In this document: one piece after another, positions 31,022 to 40,251 of the stretch
Layout of the letters: every line of letters starts with the position of its first letter
Numbering within the stretch: the stretch's first letter is position 1
Source of the DNA: Tsukamurella sp. M9C
GTDB lineage: Bacteria; Actinomycetota; Actinomycetes; Mycobacteriales; Mycobacteriaceae
Direction of reading: 5' to 3'
Length of the DNA stretch: 54,145 nt
Assembly: GCF_020169415.1 (NCBI RefSeq)
Contig: NZ_JAIULG010000032.1
Span: forward strand, 1-54,145
The notes under the pieces: model-generated
The model's input: the letters and a program-made list of their open reading frames with translations, nothing else
What the model was told of the DNA's origin: nothing
Database searches by the model: none
Program-made: the position numbers and the translations under genes

Positions 31022-31922
31022 AGTGCAGGTCGAGTGGTACGCGAAGCGCGTCGACGGCGATCGCCGCGACCGTCCCGATGGCCGCGTCGACGCGCGGCAG
31101 GCTCGGATCGTTGCGCGCCGCGTGCGTGAACACCGCCACTGCGACGGGGTGCTCGCCCGGGTACGCGACCACCGCCACCTCGTTGCGGAGCGCGCCGAGG
31201 GTCCCCGTCTTGCCCGCGATCGACGGTGCGGAGCCGAAGCCCGAGGCGACGCGGTGCCGGAAGACCTGCCCGGCGAGCGCCGAACGGGCGAAGGCGCACT
31301 GCTCCGCGGACGCCGCGGTGTCCGACCAGATGGCGGCGAGCAGCGCGGTCATGTCCGCGGCCGTGGTCGCGCTGCCGAAGGTCGGGTCGTAGGCGCGCAC
31401 GGGTCGCGCGAGGTCGTCGTCCGCGAGCGCCGCGAAGGCCTCGGCGACGGTGCGCGTATCGGTCTCCGCCATCATCGCGGCCTGGATCTCGGCGTCGCCA
31501 CCCACGATCCGCGTGCTGTGCAGCCCCAGGTCGCGGGCGGTCCGCTGCACCGCGTCCAGCCCCACCAGGCCCATCACCACGCCCGCCGCCGCGTTGTCGG
31601 AGACGGCGACCATCGAGCGCAACAGGTCGCGGACGCTCAGCTCGACGGGATCCGAGAGCGTCGCGATCCCCGTCGGCCCGGGCGTCGCGGCCGCGGGGTC
31701 GACGACGACCCGCGCGCGAGGGTCGAGCCGGCCGGCGTCGACGGCGCGCGCCGCCGCGACCAGCAGCACCACCTTGTAGACCGACGCCGGGACGACCGGC
31801 AGCTCGCCGCCCACCGACAGCACGGACGCCGGGCCGGGCGGGCGGCCCACGACGCGCGCGTGCAACCACCCGTTGCACCCGGCGTCGGCGAAGACGGCGT
31901 CGATCCGCTCGGCCGCCGTCAT
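31020..31922 (-). CDS. Class A beta-lactamase-like serine hydrolase without signal peptide
   Basis: 300 residues. The class A core motifs are present: SVYK (Ser47, Lys50), SDN (108-110) and KTG (Lys238). Aligning TRIVGGDAEIQ with the TEM omega loop puts Asp where Glu166 should be and Gln at 170, so the deacylating ExxLN motif is not intact. There is no signal peptide or lipobox. It may be a weak or non-lactamase hydrolase acting inside the cell. ATG 31922 overlaps the LysR stop (ATGA), so expression is coupled to that regulator. Confidence 0.85.
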   Translation of the reverse strand: MTAAERIDAVFADAGCNGWLHARVVGRPPGPASVLSVGGELPVVPASVYKVVLLVAAARAVDAGRLDPRARVVVDPAAATPGPTGIATLSDPVELSVRDLLRSMVAVSDNAAAGVVMGLVGLDAVQRTARDLGLHSTRIVGGDAEIQAAMMAETDTRTVAEAFAALADDDLARPVRAYDPTFGSATTAADMTALLAAIWSDTAASAEQCAFARSALAGQVFRHRVASGFGSAPSIAGKTGTLGALRNEVAVVAYPGEHPVAVAVFTHAARNDPSLPRVDAAIGTVAAIAVDALRVPLDLH

Positions 31923-32764
31923 CGCGCCAGCCGCCACAGCACCGACTCCAGTCGCGCCGCGTCCGGGTGGTCGCGGCGGCCGAGGACCTTGACCCGCAAC
32001 GGGAAGTCCGTCGCCGGGCGCCGTGCGGTCCCGGCCGGGACGTCCTCGCCGGCGGCGACGGGCGTGAAGGCCAGGCCCGCGGCCACGGCGGCGTGCGCGG
32101 CGGCCTCGGTCTCGGTGATGAGCACGGTCGACGTGATGCCCCGCGCCGTGAGGCGGTCCAGCAGCAGGTCGGCCGCGGGCGGGTTCGCCGCCCGCGGCGG
32201 CAGGGCCACCGCGAGCGCCGACAGGTCGCGCAGGCGCGGTGACCGGAATCCCTCGGGCACCAGGAAGTCCCGCGGCAGCGCGATCACGGGCCCCGACGGT
32301 GCGCCGTCCCCGAGCACGGGGTGCTCGACCACGGCGACGTCCAGCAGGTCCTCGGCGACGGCCCGCGCGAGCTGCGGGGACGCGCCGGTCGAGAGGGTGA
32401 GCGGCGCACCGTCGATCGCGGGGGAGAGCGCGGCGGCGCAGGCCGCGGCCACCGCCGAGCCGAGCGCATCGCAGAGGGCGACCCGGCGCTCCCCGGTCCC
32501 GGCGCCGAGCCGCGCCGCCTCCGCCACGAACCGGTCGGCGTCGCGGACCATCACCCGGGCCCGCGGCAGCAACTCGCGGCCGGCGGGCGTGAGGTCGGCG
32601 CCCCGTCGACTCCGGTCGATGAGAGTGACCCCCAGGGTCTCCTCGAGCCGGCGCAGGCCCGCCGAGACCGGCGGCTGCGTGATCCCGAGCCGATCGGCGG
32701 CGCGGCCGAAGTGCTGCTCCTCGGCGACCGCGACGAAGAAGCGCAGGTGCCGGATGAGGTCCAT
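31919..32764 (-). CDS. LysR family transcriptional regulator
   Basis: 281 residues. The N-terminal HTH reads LRFFVAVAEEQHFGRAADRLGITQPPVSAGLRRLEETLG, classic LysR (written here as adjoining pieces LRFFVAVAEEQHF and GRAADRLGITQPPVS), followed by a substrate-binding effector domain. Unusually it lies upstream of and overlaps the beta-lactamase-like gene on the same strand rather than being divergent. It is divergent from the PucR gene across a 64-nt gap, so it may control either side. Confidence 0.9.
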   Translation of the reverse strand: MDLIRHLRFFVAVAEEQHFGRAADRLGITQPPVSAGLRRLEETLGVTLIDRSRRGADLTPAGRELLPRARVMVRDADRFVAEAARLGAGTGERRVALCDALGSAVAAACAAALSPAIDGAPLTLSTGASPQLARAVAEDLLDVAVVEHPVLGDGAPSGPVIALPRDFLVPEGFRSPRLRDLSALAVALPPRAANPPAADLLLDRLTARGITSTVLITETEAAAHAAVAAGLAFTPVAAGEDVPAGTARRPATDFPLRVKVLGRRDHPDAARLESVLWRLAR

Positions 32765-32828
32765 GCGCCGGAGTCTAGCCAGCCCAATCGCGCCCGCGGG
32801 GCGCCGGGAAGCAGCACAATCGACAGGC

Positions 32829-34034
32829 GTGAGTGATGCCGTGGACGCCGAGATCGCGCAGATCCGGGACGCCCTGACGGCGCGGATGGGCGAGATCACG
32901 ATCTCCGTCGTCGCGTCGATCCGCCGCCAGATCCCCTTCTACGCCGACGCGGGCGCCGTCTCGGAGGAGATGGTGACCGAGGCGGTGCGGGACAACCTGA
33001 CCTACATGGTGCGGGCGCTCACCGACACCTCCTTCGACACCGCCCCGGCCGCGGCGACCGGTCGGACCCGCGCCGAGATCGGGGTGCCGCTGGCCGCCGT
33101 CATGCACGCCTACCGGATCGGAGTGCACCGCGTCTGGCAGGAGGTGCACGCGATCGCGGAGGCGCGGCCCGCGCTGAGCCGGCAGGCGCTGCTCTCCGCG
33201 ACGCAGCACATGTGGGAGGCGCAGGACCAGTTCGTCGACGCCATGGCCGGCGCGCACCGCGACCGGACCACGGAGCAGGCGCTCGACGACGCCGCCGAGC
33301 GCGCCGCGCTCGCGGAATACCTTCTGCAGGGGCGCATCCCGAGCGATCAGAGCCTGTGGGAGATCGCCACGATCCTCCGCATCCCGACGACGGGCCCGTA
33401 CCTCGCGGTCGCCGCGGCCACCGTCGAGGTGGGCCGGGCGCCGCTGCCGGGCATCGCCGATCGGCTGCGCGCGATCGACGCCTACTCCGCGTGGCGGCTG
33501 CTGCCGGACCAGCAGATCGGGATCATCCACGCCCCGACGCCGGCGGTGCGCACCGCGGTGATCGACCTGCTGCGCCGGGTGGCCGTCGCCCGCGTCGGCG
33601 TGAGCGCGCCCTTCGGCGACCTGCGCGACACCCCGCAGGGGCTGACGTTCGCACGTCGCGAGCTCGTCGGGCCGGGCAGTGGGGTCTCGGTGTTCGACGG
33701 TTCCGTGCTCGGCACGGCCGCGATCGCGGCGCCCGAGACCACCGTCGAACTGGCGCGGGGCGTGCTCCGCGGCCTGTACGACCTGCCCGACGACGACCGC
33801 GAACCGCTGTTCGCCACGTTCCGCGCGTGGGTCGCGCACGACGGGAACGTCAAGGACGCCGCGGGCGCACTGTTCGTGCACCCCAACACCGTCCGGCATC
33901 GTCTGCGGCGGGTGGAACAGCTGACGGGCCGCTCGGTGGGTTCGCCCCGCGAGGTCGCGGAACTGTGCCTCGCGTTCGAGGTCGACGCCCGTGTCCGTTT
34001 CCAGGTGGGTTCCGCGCGCGATGTGACAGCCTGA
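32829..34034 (+). CDS. PucR/CdaR-type transcriptional regulator
   Basis: 401 residues. The N-terminal helical domain resembles RsbRD-like sensor regions, a GGDEF-like middle follows, and the C-terminal HTH_30 reads VKDAAGALFVHPNTVRHRLR. PucR-type proteins regulate purine, amino-acid or amide use. Start GTG 32829 (VSDAVDAEIAQ) follows AGGCG closely. An amidase gene starts 45 nt downstream on the same strand, a plausible target. Confidence 0.9.
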   Translation: MSDAVDAEIAQIRDALTARMGEITISVVASIRRQIPFYADAGAVSEEMVTEAVRDNLTYMVRALTDTSFDTAPAAATGRTRAEIGVPLAAVMHAYRIGVHRVWQEVHAIAEARPALSRQALLSATQHMWEAQDQFVDAMAGAHRDRTTEQALDDAAERAALAEYLLQGRIPSDQSLWEIATILRIPTTGPYLAVAAATVEVGRAPLPGIADRLRAIDAYSAWRLLPDQQIGIIHAPTPAVRTAVIDLLRRVAVARVGVSAPFGDLRDTPQGLTFARRELVGPGSGVSVFDGSVLGTAAIAAPETTVELARGVLRGLYDLPDDDREPLFATFRAWVAHDGNVKDAAGALFVHPNTVRHRLRRVEQLTGRSVGSPREVAELCLAFEVDARVRFQVGSARDVTA

Positions 34035-34079
34035 GGCCGCGGCACGGTGACGTGCGCCACAGCGACTCGGAGGAGCCCC

Positions 34080-35501
34080 ATGCCCGACACGGACGATCTC
34101 GCCCACCTCGACCTGACCGACGTGGCGGAGCTGCTCCGCGCGGGACGCATCACCTCCACCGCGGTGACCGAGGCGCTCCTGGCCCGGATCCAGGCCCTCG
34201 ATCCGGCCCTGCACAGCTACGCGCACGTGGGTCGGGAGGCGGCGCTCGAGGCTGCCGCGCGGGCGGACGCCGAACTCGCGCGCGGCCGGTGGCGCGGGCC
34301 GCTGCACGGCGTCCCGGTCGCGGTGAAGGACCTGTTCTACACCACCGACGCCCCGACAGCGTCGGGCAGCACGGTGCACGCGGGCCATCGCTCCGACCAC
34401 GACGCCACCGTCGTCGCGCGGTTGCGCGCGGCGGGCGCCGTGATCCTGGGCAAGCTCACGATGACCGAGGGCGCCTACACGAGTCACCACCCCGACCTGC
34501 CGACGCCGGTGAATCCGTGGGACGCGGACACCTGGTCCGGCGCCTCGTCCAGCGGCTCGGGCGTGGCGCCCGTCGCCGGGCTGTGCTTCGGCGCGCTGGG
34601 GACCGACACCGGCGGATCGATCCGCCTGCCGTCGAGCGCGAACGGCACCACCGGACTCAAGCCCACCTGGGGGCGGGTGAGCCGCTACGGCAGCACGGCG
34701 CTGGCCGCGAGCATGGACCACATCGGGCCGATGGCGCGCAGCGCACGGGACTGCGCCGCGATCCTCGGCGTCATCGCCGGCCAGGACGTCCACGACCCGA
34801 CGGCCTCGCTGCTCCCCGTCCCCGACTACCTGCGCGACATCGCGCTGCGCCGCGCCCCGCGGTTCGGGGTCGACCCCCGGCTCAACGAGACCTTCGACGC
34901 GCACACCCGCGCCATGCTCGACGGCGTCATCGAGACGGTGCGCGATCTCGGCTTCCTGGTGGTCGAGGTCGAGACCCCCGACTTCCCCGATGCGGCGCAG
35001 CACTGGGCCCCGCTGTGCGCCGTGGAGACCGCGTACGAGCACCGTGCGACCTTCCCCGGCAGGGATGCCGAGTACGGCCCCGACCTGCGCGACCTGATCA
35101 CCCTGGGCCAGGGCATCGGCGGCGTCGAGTACCAGGGGATGCTGGAGTGGCGGCGCGACTTCATCGGCCGGTGCCGCAGGCTGTTCGCCACCGTCGACCT
35201 GTTGCTGCTGCCCGGTACGGGCATCGCCTCGCCGACCCTGTCGCAGATGGCGAACCTGGGCAGCGATGAGGAGCTCCTTGCGGGATTGCTCGTGCCGACT
35301 GCACCCCTGGACATCGCCGGTTTGCCGTCGTTGACCTTGCCCGGCGGCTTCACCGACCGGGGCACGCCCCTCGGCTTCCAGTTCGTGGGCGGGGAGTTCG
35401 CCGAGCAGCTGGTCCTGCAGGCAGGACACGCCTACCAGGGCGTCACCGACTTCCACCTGCGCCGACCGCCGCTCGCCGTCGGCGGGCCCGCTCAGGGATA
35501 G
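34080..35501 (+). CDS. Amidase (amidase signature family)
   Basis: 473 residues. The catalytic triad of the amidase-signature family is visible: Lys83 (PVAVKDLF), cis-Ser156 (SGASSSGSG) and nucleophile Ser180 (GTDTGGSIRLPSS). It hydrolyses amides to the acid and ammonia; the substrate is unknown. A strong GGAGGAG precedes ATG 34080. No Glu/Asp-tRNA amidotransferase partner genes are nearby, so it is a catabolic amidase rather than GatA. The preceding PucR gene probably controls it. Confidence 0.93.
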   Translation: MPDTDDLAHLDLTDVAELLRAGRITSTAVTEALLARIQALDPALHSYAHVGREAALEAAARADAELARGRWRGPLHGVPVAVKDLFYTTDAPTASGSTVHAGHRSDHDATVVARLRAAGAVILGKLTMTEGAYTSHHPDLPTPVNPWDADTWSGASSSGSGVAPVAGLCFGALGTDTGGSIRLPSSANGTTGLKPTWGRVSRYGSTALAASMDHIGPMARSARDCAAILGVIAGQDVHDPTASLLPVPDYLRDIALRRAPRFGVDPRLNETFDAHTRAMLDGVIETVRDLGFLVVEVETPDFPDAAQHWAPLCAVETAYEHRATFPGRDAEYGPDLRDLITLGQGIGGVEYQGMLEWRRDFIGRCRRLFATVDLLLLPGTGIASPTLSQMANLGSDEELLAGLLVPTAPLDIAGLPSLTLPGGFTDRGTPLGFQFVGGEFAEQLVLQAGHAYQGVTDFHLRRPPLAVGGPAQG

Positions 35502-35553
35502 CGAATCGCAAAGTCGGGGTGCGGTTGGACTGCAGTTCCAAGCTGTGGTGATT

Positions 35554-35625
35554 GTGTTTCGTGACACCCCAGCGGGCGGAACGGTGTTTGCGTCACCATC
35601 GACGCGACAGGGTGTTCCGGGTCAC
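35554..35625 (+). promoter_or_regulatory. Three GTGTT-n-TCAC-like repeats upstream of the PHA operon
   Basis: Motif copies at 35554 (GTGTTTCGTGACAC), 35584 (GTGTTTGCGTCACC) and 35612 (GTGTTCCGGGTCACTC), spaced 30 and 28 nt, about three helical turns. They lie in the 167-nt gap before the acyl-CoA ligase gene and look like repeated binding sites for one regulator. The rest of that gap shows nothing else clear; TGTAAA near 35628 might be the -10. Confidence 0.5.
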
Positions 35626-35668
35626 TCTGTAAAGGACGAATCCGACACCCGCCCACGAAGGACCTCCG

Positions 35669-37171
35669 ATGACGAACCTCGCCGAGAACCTCACCGACGC
35701 CGCCGCTTCACACGCCGACACCGTCGCCCTGAAGTGCGATGATCTCCAGTTCACCTACGCGGAGTTCGACGACGCCGCCGCGCGTTTCGCCACCTACCTC
35801 GCCGAGCAGGGCATCGCGCCCGGTGACCGGGTGGGCATCATGCTCCCGAACACCCCGGCCTTCGCGATCGTCTTCTACGGCATCATGCGGCGCGGCGCGA
35901 TCGCGGTGCCGATGAACCCGCTGCTCAAGGCCGCCGAGGTCGAGTACTACCTGGCGAACACGGCCGCCAAGGCGCTGTTCGCCACCCCGGTCTTCGCCGA
36001 CGATGCCGAGGCCGGCGCGAAGGCCGCCGGTGCGGCGTGCCACTTCGGCGACGACGCCGCGCTCGCCACCCTCCTCGCGAAGTACGAGCCGACGGCGGCC
36101 GTCGAGCCCCGCGAACCGTCGGACACCGCGGTCATCCTGCACACCTCCGGTACCACCGGCAAGCCCAAGGGCGCCGAGCTGACGCACCAGGGGCTCGGCA
36201 TGAACTGCGAGATCGCCGGCCGCACGCTGCTGCACCTGAACACCGACGACGTGGTGATGGGCTGCCTGCCCCTGTTCCACGTCTTCGGCCTCACCTGCGG
36301 CCTCAACGCCGCGGTCCGCTTCGCCTCGACGCTCACCCTGATCCCGCGTTTCGACCCGCGCAAGGCGATCGAGGTCATCGGGCGCGATCGCGTGACCGTC
36401 TTCCTCGGCGTGCCCACGATGTACGCCGCGATGGTCGCCGCGTTGCAGCCGGGCGACGACGTCTCCTCGCTCCGGGCCTGCGGCTCGGGCGGCGCCGCGC
36501 TGCCGCTGCAGGTGATCGCGGACTTCGAGAAGGCCTTCAACGCGATCATCATGGAGGGCTACGGCCTGTCCGAGACCTCGCCCGTCGCGTGCTTCAACCA
36601 CCCCGACAAGCCTCGCAAGCCCGGCACCATCGGCACCCCGATCGAGGGCGTCTTCATGCGCGTCGTCGACGACGCCGGCAAGGAGGTGCCGCAGGGCGAG
36701 CGCGGCGAGGTCCAGGTGCGCGGCCACAACATCATGAAGGGCTACTGGAACCTCCCCGAGGCCACCGCCGCCTCGATCGACGCCGACGGCTGGTTCTCCA
36801 CCGGCGATATCGGCATCGTCGACGAGGAGGGCTATTTCTCGATCGTCGACCGCAAGAAGGAGATGATCATCCGCGGCGGGCTCAACGTCTACCCGCGCGA
36901 GCTCGAAGAGGTGCTCTACAGCCACCCCGAGATCGCGGAGGCCGCGGTCGTCGGCATCCCGCACTCCTCGCTCGGAGAGGAGGTGGGCGCCGCCGTCGCG
37001 CTCAAGGCCGGCAGCACCCTCACCGCCGAGGCGGTCCGCGACTTCGTCAAGGAGCGCGTCGCCTCCTACAAGTACCCGCGCCACGTCTGGGTGCTGGCGG
37101 AGCTGCCCAAGGGCGCCACCGGCAAGGTCCAGAAGCGCGACATCAGCATCCCGTCCGAGTACTCCGCCTGA
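35669..37171 (+). CDS. Long-chain fatty acid--CoA ligase (AMP-binding)
   Basis: 500 residues. Motifs of the ANL superfamily are present: LHTSGTTGKPKG (AMP/phosphate loop), EGYGLSE, TGD with GWFSTGDIG, DRKKEMIIRGG hinge and the late catalytic Lys in GATGKVQKR. It makes acyl-CoA from fatty acid, ATP and CoA. It starts the operon with phaC, phaJ and phaZ, so it probably activates fatty acids for storage or those released by PhaZ. GAAGGACC precedes ATG 35669. Confidence 0.94.
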   Translation: MTNLAENLTDAAASHADTVALKCDDLQFTYAEFDDAAARFATYLAEQGIAPGDRVGIMLPNTPAFAIVFYGIMRRGAIAVPMNPLLKAAEVEYYLANTAAKALFATPVFADDAEAGAKAAGAACHFGDDAALATLLAKYEPTAAVEPREPSDTAVILHTSGTTGKPKGAELTHQGLGMNCEIAGRTLLHLNTDDVVMGCLPLFHVFGLTCGLNAAVRFASTLTLIPRFDPRKAIEVIGRDRVTVFLGVPTMYAAMVAALQPGDDVSSLRACGSGGAALPLQVIADFEKAFNAIIMEGYGLSETSPVACFNHPDKPRKPGTIGTPIEGVFMRVVDDAGKEVPQGERGEVQVRGHNIMKGYWNLPEATAASIDADGWFSTGDIGIVDEEGYFSIVDRKKEMIIRGGLNVYPRELEEVLYSHPEIAEAAVVGIPHSSLGEEVGAAVALKAGSTLTAEAVRDFVKERVASYKYPRHVWVLAELPKGATGKVQKRDISIPSEYSA

Positions 37172-37202
37172 AACCGAACCTCCAGAGAGTCGAGGCACTG
37201 CC

Positions 37203-38906
37203 ATGACCACACCTGATACCGATCGCACACCCGAGGACGAGTTCGGCGCTCCGCTCGACATGCTGCTCGTCAACTCGACGAAGTCCTTCGCCTCCCGCAT
37301 GCTGCCCAACGCCACCTGGGCCCGGATGGCGCAGTCCCTGGCCGGCAAGCCGGTCACCGTCGCCGAGCGCGGCGCGGGGCTCGTCAAGGAGCTCGGCCTC
37401 ATCGCCGCGGGCAAGAGCCAGCGCGCTCCGAAGAAGGGCGACTTCCGCTTCTCCGACCCGGCGTGGAAGGAGAATCCGCTGCTGCGTCGCGTCGAGCAGG
37501 CCTACCTCGCCGCGTCGGACACCGCCGACCAGCTCTACGAGGACGCCGAGCTCGACTGGAAGGACGCCGAGAAGATGCGGTTCGTCCTCGACAACGCGAT
37601 CGAGGGCCTCTCTCCGACCAACAGCCCCCTGCTCAACCCGCTGGGGTGGAAGGCGCTCATCGACACCGGCGGCCTCTCCGCGCTGCGTGGCGCGAAGAAC
37701 TTCGCCCGCGACATGGCGAGCACGCCGCGCATCCCGTCGATGATCGACCCCGACGCCTACACGGTGGGCGAGACGCTGGCGACCACGAAGGGCACCGTCG
37801 TCCTGCGCACCCGGATGTTCGAGCTGATCCACTACGCCCCGCAGACCAAGCAGGTGCGCGAGGTGCCGATCCTGCTGGTGCCGCCGGTGATCAACAAGTT
37901 CTACATCATGGACATCGCGCCCGGCCGCAGCCTCATCGAGTACTACGTCAAGGGCGGCCAGCAGGTCTTCGCGGTCTCCTGGCGCAATCCGTCGGCGCGG
38001 CACCGTGATTGGGGCTTCGACGACTACGGCCAGTCCATCGTCAAGGCGCTGGACGCGCTCGAGGTGATCACCGGCGCCGACAAGGCGAACATCTTCGCGA
38101 CGTGCTCCGGCGGCATCCTCACCTCGATGATGATCTCCCACCTGTTCGCGACGGGCCACGGCGACCGGATCGCCGGGCTCACCCTCGGCGTGACCGTTCT
38201 CGACCAGAGCCACGCCGGCCTCGGCTCGGCCCTGGCCAGCGAGCGCGGCGCCGAGGCGGCCATCCGCACCTCCGCGGGCAAGGGCTACCTCGACGGTGCC
38301 GCCATGGCCGAGATGTTCGCCTGGCTCCGCCCGACGGACCTCGTGTGGCGGTACTGGGTGAACAACTACATCCAGGGCCGCTCTCCCGCGCCCTTCGACG
38401 TGCTGTTCTGGAACGCCGACACCACCCGGATGGCGGCGAACCTGCACAAGGACATGGTCACCATGGGCCTGCACAACACCCTGGTGACGCCCGGCGAGCA
38501 GATGATGATGGGCACCCCCGTCGACCTGTCGAAGGTCGAGTGCGACGCCTACGTGCTGGGCGGCATCTCGGACCACATCTGCCCCTGGCAGGCCACCGAG
38601 CGCAGCGCGGCGCTACTGGGCAGCAAGGACAACACCTACGTGCTGTCGACCGCCGGCCACATCGCCGCGCTGGTCAACCCGCCCGGCAACCCGAAGTCGT
38701 CCTTCCGCACCGGCCCGGTGCTGCAGGAGCAGACCCCCGAGGAGTGGTTCGAGGCCGCCGAGAAGCAGGCCGGCTCGTGGTGGCCGCACCACCTGGCCTG
38801 GCTGAACGAGCGCAGCGGCGCCGAGATCGACGCGCCCAGCCAGCTGGGTGCCCCCGGCTACGAGCCGCTGGCGCCCGCGCCCGGCACCTTCGTGCACGAG
38901 AAGTGA
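37203..38906 (+). CDS. phaC: Polyhydroxyalkanoate synthase (class I/II PhaC)
   Basis: 567 residues, normal for single-subunit class I or II synthase. It polymerises (R)-3-hydroxyacyl-CoA into PHA on granules. The alpha/beta-hydrolase triad reads Cys301 (ATCSGG), Asp457 (GGISDHICPW) and His486 (STAGHIAALVNPP). The lipase-like box starts with Ala instead of the usual Gly of GxCxG. The gene follows the acyl-CoA ligase by 31 nt and precedes phaJ by 8 nt, which supports a route from beta-oxidation intermediates to medium- or short-chain PHA. Confidence 0.95.
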   Translation: MTTPDTDRTPEDEFGAPLDMLLVNSTKSFASRMLPNATWARMAQSLAGKPVTVAERGAGLVKELGLIAAGKSQRAPKKGDFRFSDPAWKENPLLRRVEQAYLAASDTADQLYEDAELDWKDAEKMRFVLDNAIEGLSPTNSPLLNPLGWKALIDTGGLSALRGAKNFARDMASTPRIPSMIDPDAYTVGETLATTKGTVVLRTRMFELIHYAPQTKQVREVPILLVPPVINKFYIMDIAPGRSLIEYYVKGGQQVFAVSWRNPSARHRDWGFDDYGQSIVKALDALEVITGADKANIFATCSGGILTSMMISHLFATGHGDRIAGLTLGVTVLDQSHAGLGSALASERGAEAAIRTSAGKGYLDGAAMAEMFAWLRPTDLVWRYWVNNYIQGRSPAPFDVLFWNADTTRMAANLHKDMVTMGLHNTLVTPGEQMMMGTPVDLSKVECDAYVLGGISDHICPWQATERSAALLGSKDNTYVLSTAGHIAALVNPPGNPKSSFRTGPVLQEQTPEEWFEAAEKQAGSWWPHHLAWLNERSGAEIDAPSQLGAPGYEPLAPAPGTFVHEK

Positions 38907-38914
38907 GGACATCC

Positions 38915-39367
38915 ATGACCACCACGATCTCCACCCCCCAGGATCTGCTCGGCCTCGTCGGGCAGCCGCTCGGCACCACCGAGTGGATGACCATCGATCA
39001 GGACCGGGTCAACCTCTTCGCCGACGCCACGGGTGATCACCAGTGGATCCACGTCGACCCGGAGAAGGCCGCCGCCGGGCCGTACGGGCGCACCATCGCC
39101 CACGGCTACCTCACGCTCTCGCTGGCGCCGCTGTTCATCGCCGAGGCGCTGGTGATCGAGAAGGTCCAGGCCGGCGTCAACTACGGTCTCAACAAGGTGC
39201 GGTTCCCCGCGCCGGTCCCCGTCGGCGCGCGGGTCCGTGCCGCCGTGGAACTGGCCGGGGCGCAGGAGAAGCCGGCCGGGATCGAGGCCGTCATCCGCTT
39301 GACCTACGAGGTCGACGGTGCCGACCGGCCGGCGTGCATCGCCGAGACGGTGGTGTTGTACCGATGA
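38915..39367 (+). CDS. phaJ: (R)-specific enoyl-CoA hydratase, MaoC-like
   Basis: 150 residues, a single hot-dog domain. The hydratase-2 motif is FADATGDHQWIHVDPEKA, with catalytic Asp and His, followed by GRTIAHGYLTLSL. It hydrates trans-2-enoyl-CoA to (R)-3-hydroxyacyl-CoA, the PhaC substrate. It lies between phaC and the depolymerase gene and its stop overlaps the next start (ATGA). ATG 38915 follows GAGGACATCC. Confidence 0.93.
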   Translation: MTTTISTPQDLLGLVGQPLGTTEWMTIDQDRVNLFADATGDHQWIHVDPEKAAAGPYGRTIAHGYLTLSLAPLFIAEALVIEKVQAGVNYGLNKVRFPAPVPVGARVRAAVELAGAQEKPAGIEAVIRLTYEVDGADRPACIAETVVLYR

Positions 39368-40248
39368 GCGACGACACGACCACCACAGAAGTCGAGCTGC
39401 CCGACGAGCTGATCGCCACCGGCGGCCAGCGGATCCGGGTGCGCTACCGGCCCGGCGTGGGCGTTCCGTTGGTGCTGTGCAACGGGATCGGCGCGAGCCT
39501 CGAGGTGCTGGACCCGTTCGTCGACGCGCTCGACCCGCAGCGCCCCGTGCTGCGCTTCGACGTTCCCGGCACGGGTGAATCGCCCACGTCGATCCTGCCG
39601 TACGGCTTCCCGTACCTCGCGTGGGTGCTCGGCCGGGTGCTGGACGAGCTGGACATCGGCGTCGTCGACGTCCTGGGCCTGTCGTGGGGCGGCGCGCTGG
39701 CACAGCAGTTCGCGTTCCAGAACCCCATGCGCTGCCGTCGCCTGATCCTGGTGTCCACGGGCACCGGCGCGATCATGGTGCCGGGCAATCCGCTGGTCCT
39801 GGCCAGGATGGTCACTCCCCGCCGCTTCAAGGACCCGGAGTACGGGGCGCAGATCGCGGGCGAACTCTACGGGGGCAGCGTGCGCGAGGACGGCCAGGAA
39901 GTGGCCGACCTGTTCATCCGGCAGCTGCACGCGGGCTCGAAGATGGGCTACCTGCACCAGTTGCTGGCGGGAGCGGTGTGGACGTCGATCTTCGCGCTGC
40001 CGGCGATCCGGCAGAAGACTCTGCTCGTTTTCGGCGAGGACGACCCGATCATCCCCATGATCAACGGGAAGATCTTCAAGAAGCTGATGCCGCGTGCCAC
40101 GCTGCACGCGCACGACGGCGGCCACGTCGACCTCGTCGCGCGGGCGGACCAGCTGGCTCCGGTGATCGAGGACTTCCTGGGAACGCCCCATCTGGGGAAA
40201 CGGCAGTGGCGCGGCCGGGTGGCCGGTCTGCTCACACCCGGCGACTGA
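39364..40248 (+). CDS. phaZ: Intracellular PHA depolymerase-like alpha/beta hydrolase
   Basis: 294 residues, no signal peptide. Nucleophile elbow GLSWGG (Ser107), Asp in FGEDDPIIP and His254 (DGGHVD). Segments such as SWGGALAQQFA, the MVPGNP loop, the SPRR-like TPRRF and GSKMGYLHQLLAG closely recall the intracellular medium-chain PHA depolymerase PhaZ of Pseudomonas. It would mobilise stored polymer to hydroxy acids that the operon's CoA ligase could reactivate. Overlap with phaJ (ATGA) indicates tight coupling. Confidence 0.9.
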   Translation: MSDDTTTTEVELPDELIATGGQRIRVRYRPGVGVPLVLCNGIGASLEVLDPFVDALDPQRPVLRFDVPGTGESPTSILPYGFPYLAWVLGRVLDELDIGVVDVLGLSWGGALAQQFAFQNPMRCRRLILVSTGTGAIMVPGNPLVLARMVTPRRFKDPEYGAQIAGELYGGSVREDGQEVADLFIRQLHAGSKMGYLHQLLAGAVWTSIFALPAIRQKTLLVFGEDDPIIPMINGKIFKKLMPRATLHAHDGGHVDLVARADQLAPVIEDFLGTPHLGKRQWRGRVAGLLTPGD

Positions 40249-40251
40249 CCC

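Noticed and set aside
34080-35501. GatA subunit of Glu-tRNA amidotransferase
   Set aside because: No gatB or gatC neighbours, and the context is a PucR regulator; it fits a catabolic amidase better.
32775-35567. 930-residue minus-strand frame opposite the PucR and amidase genes
   Set aside because: Shadow frame: the plus strand carries an amidase catalytic triad and a PucR helix-turn-helix; the minus frame is compositionally random.
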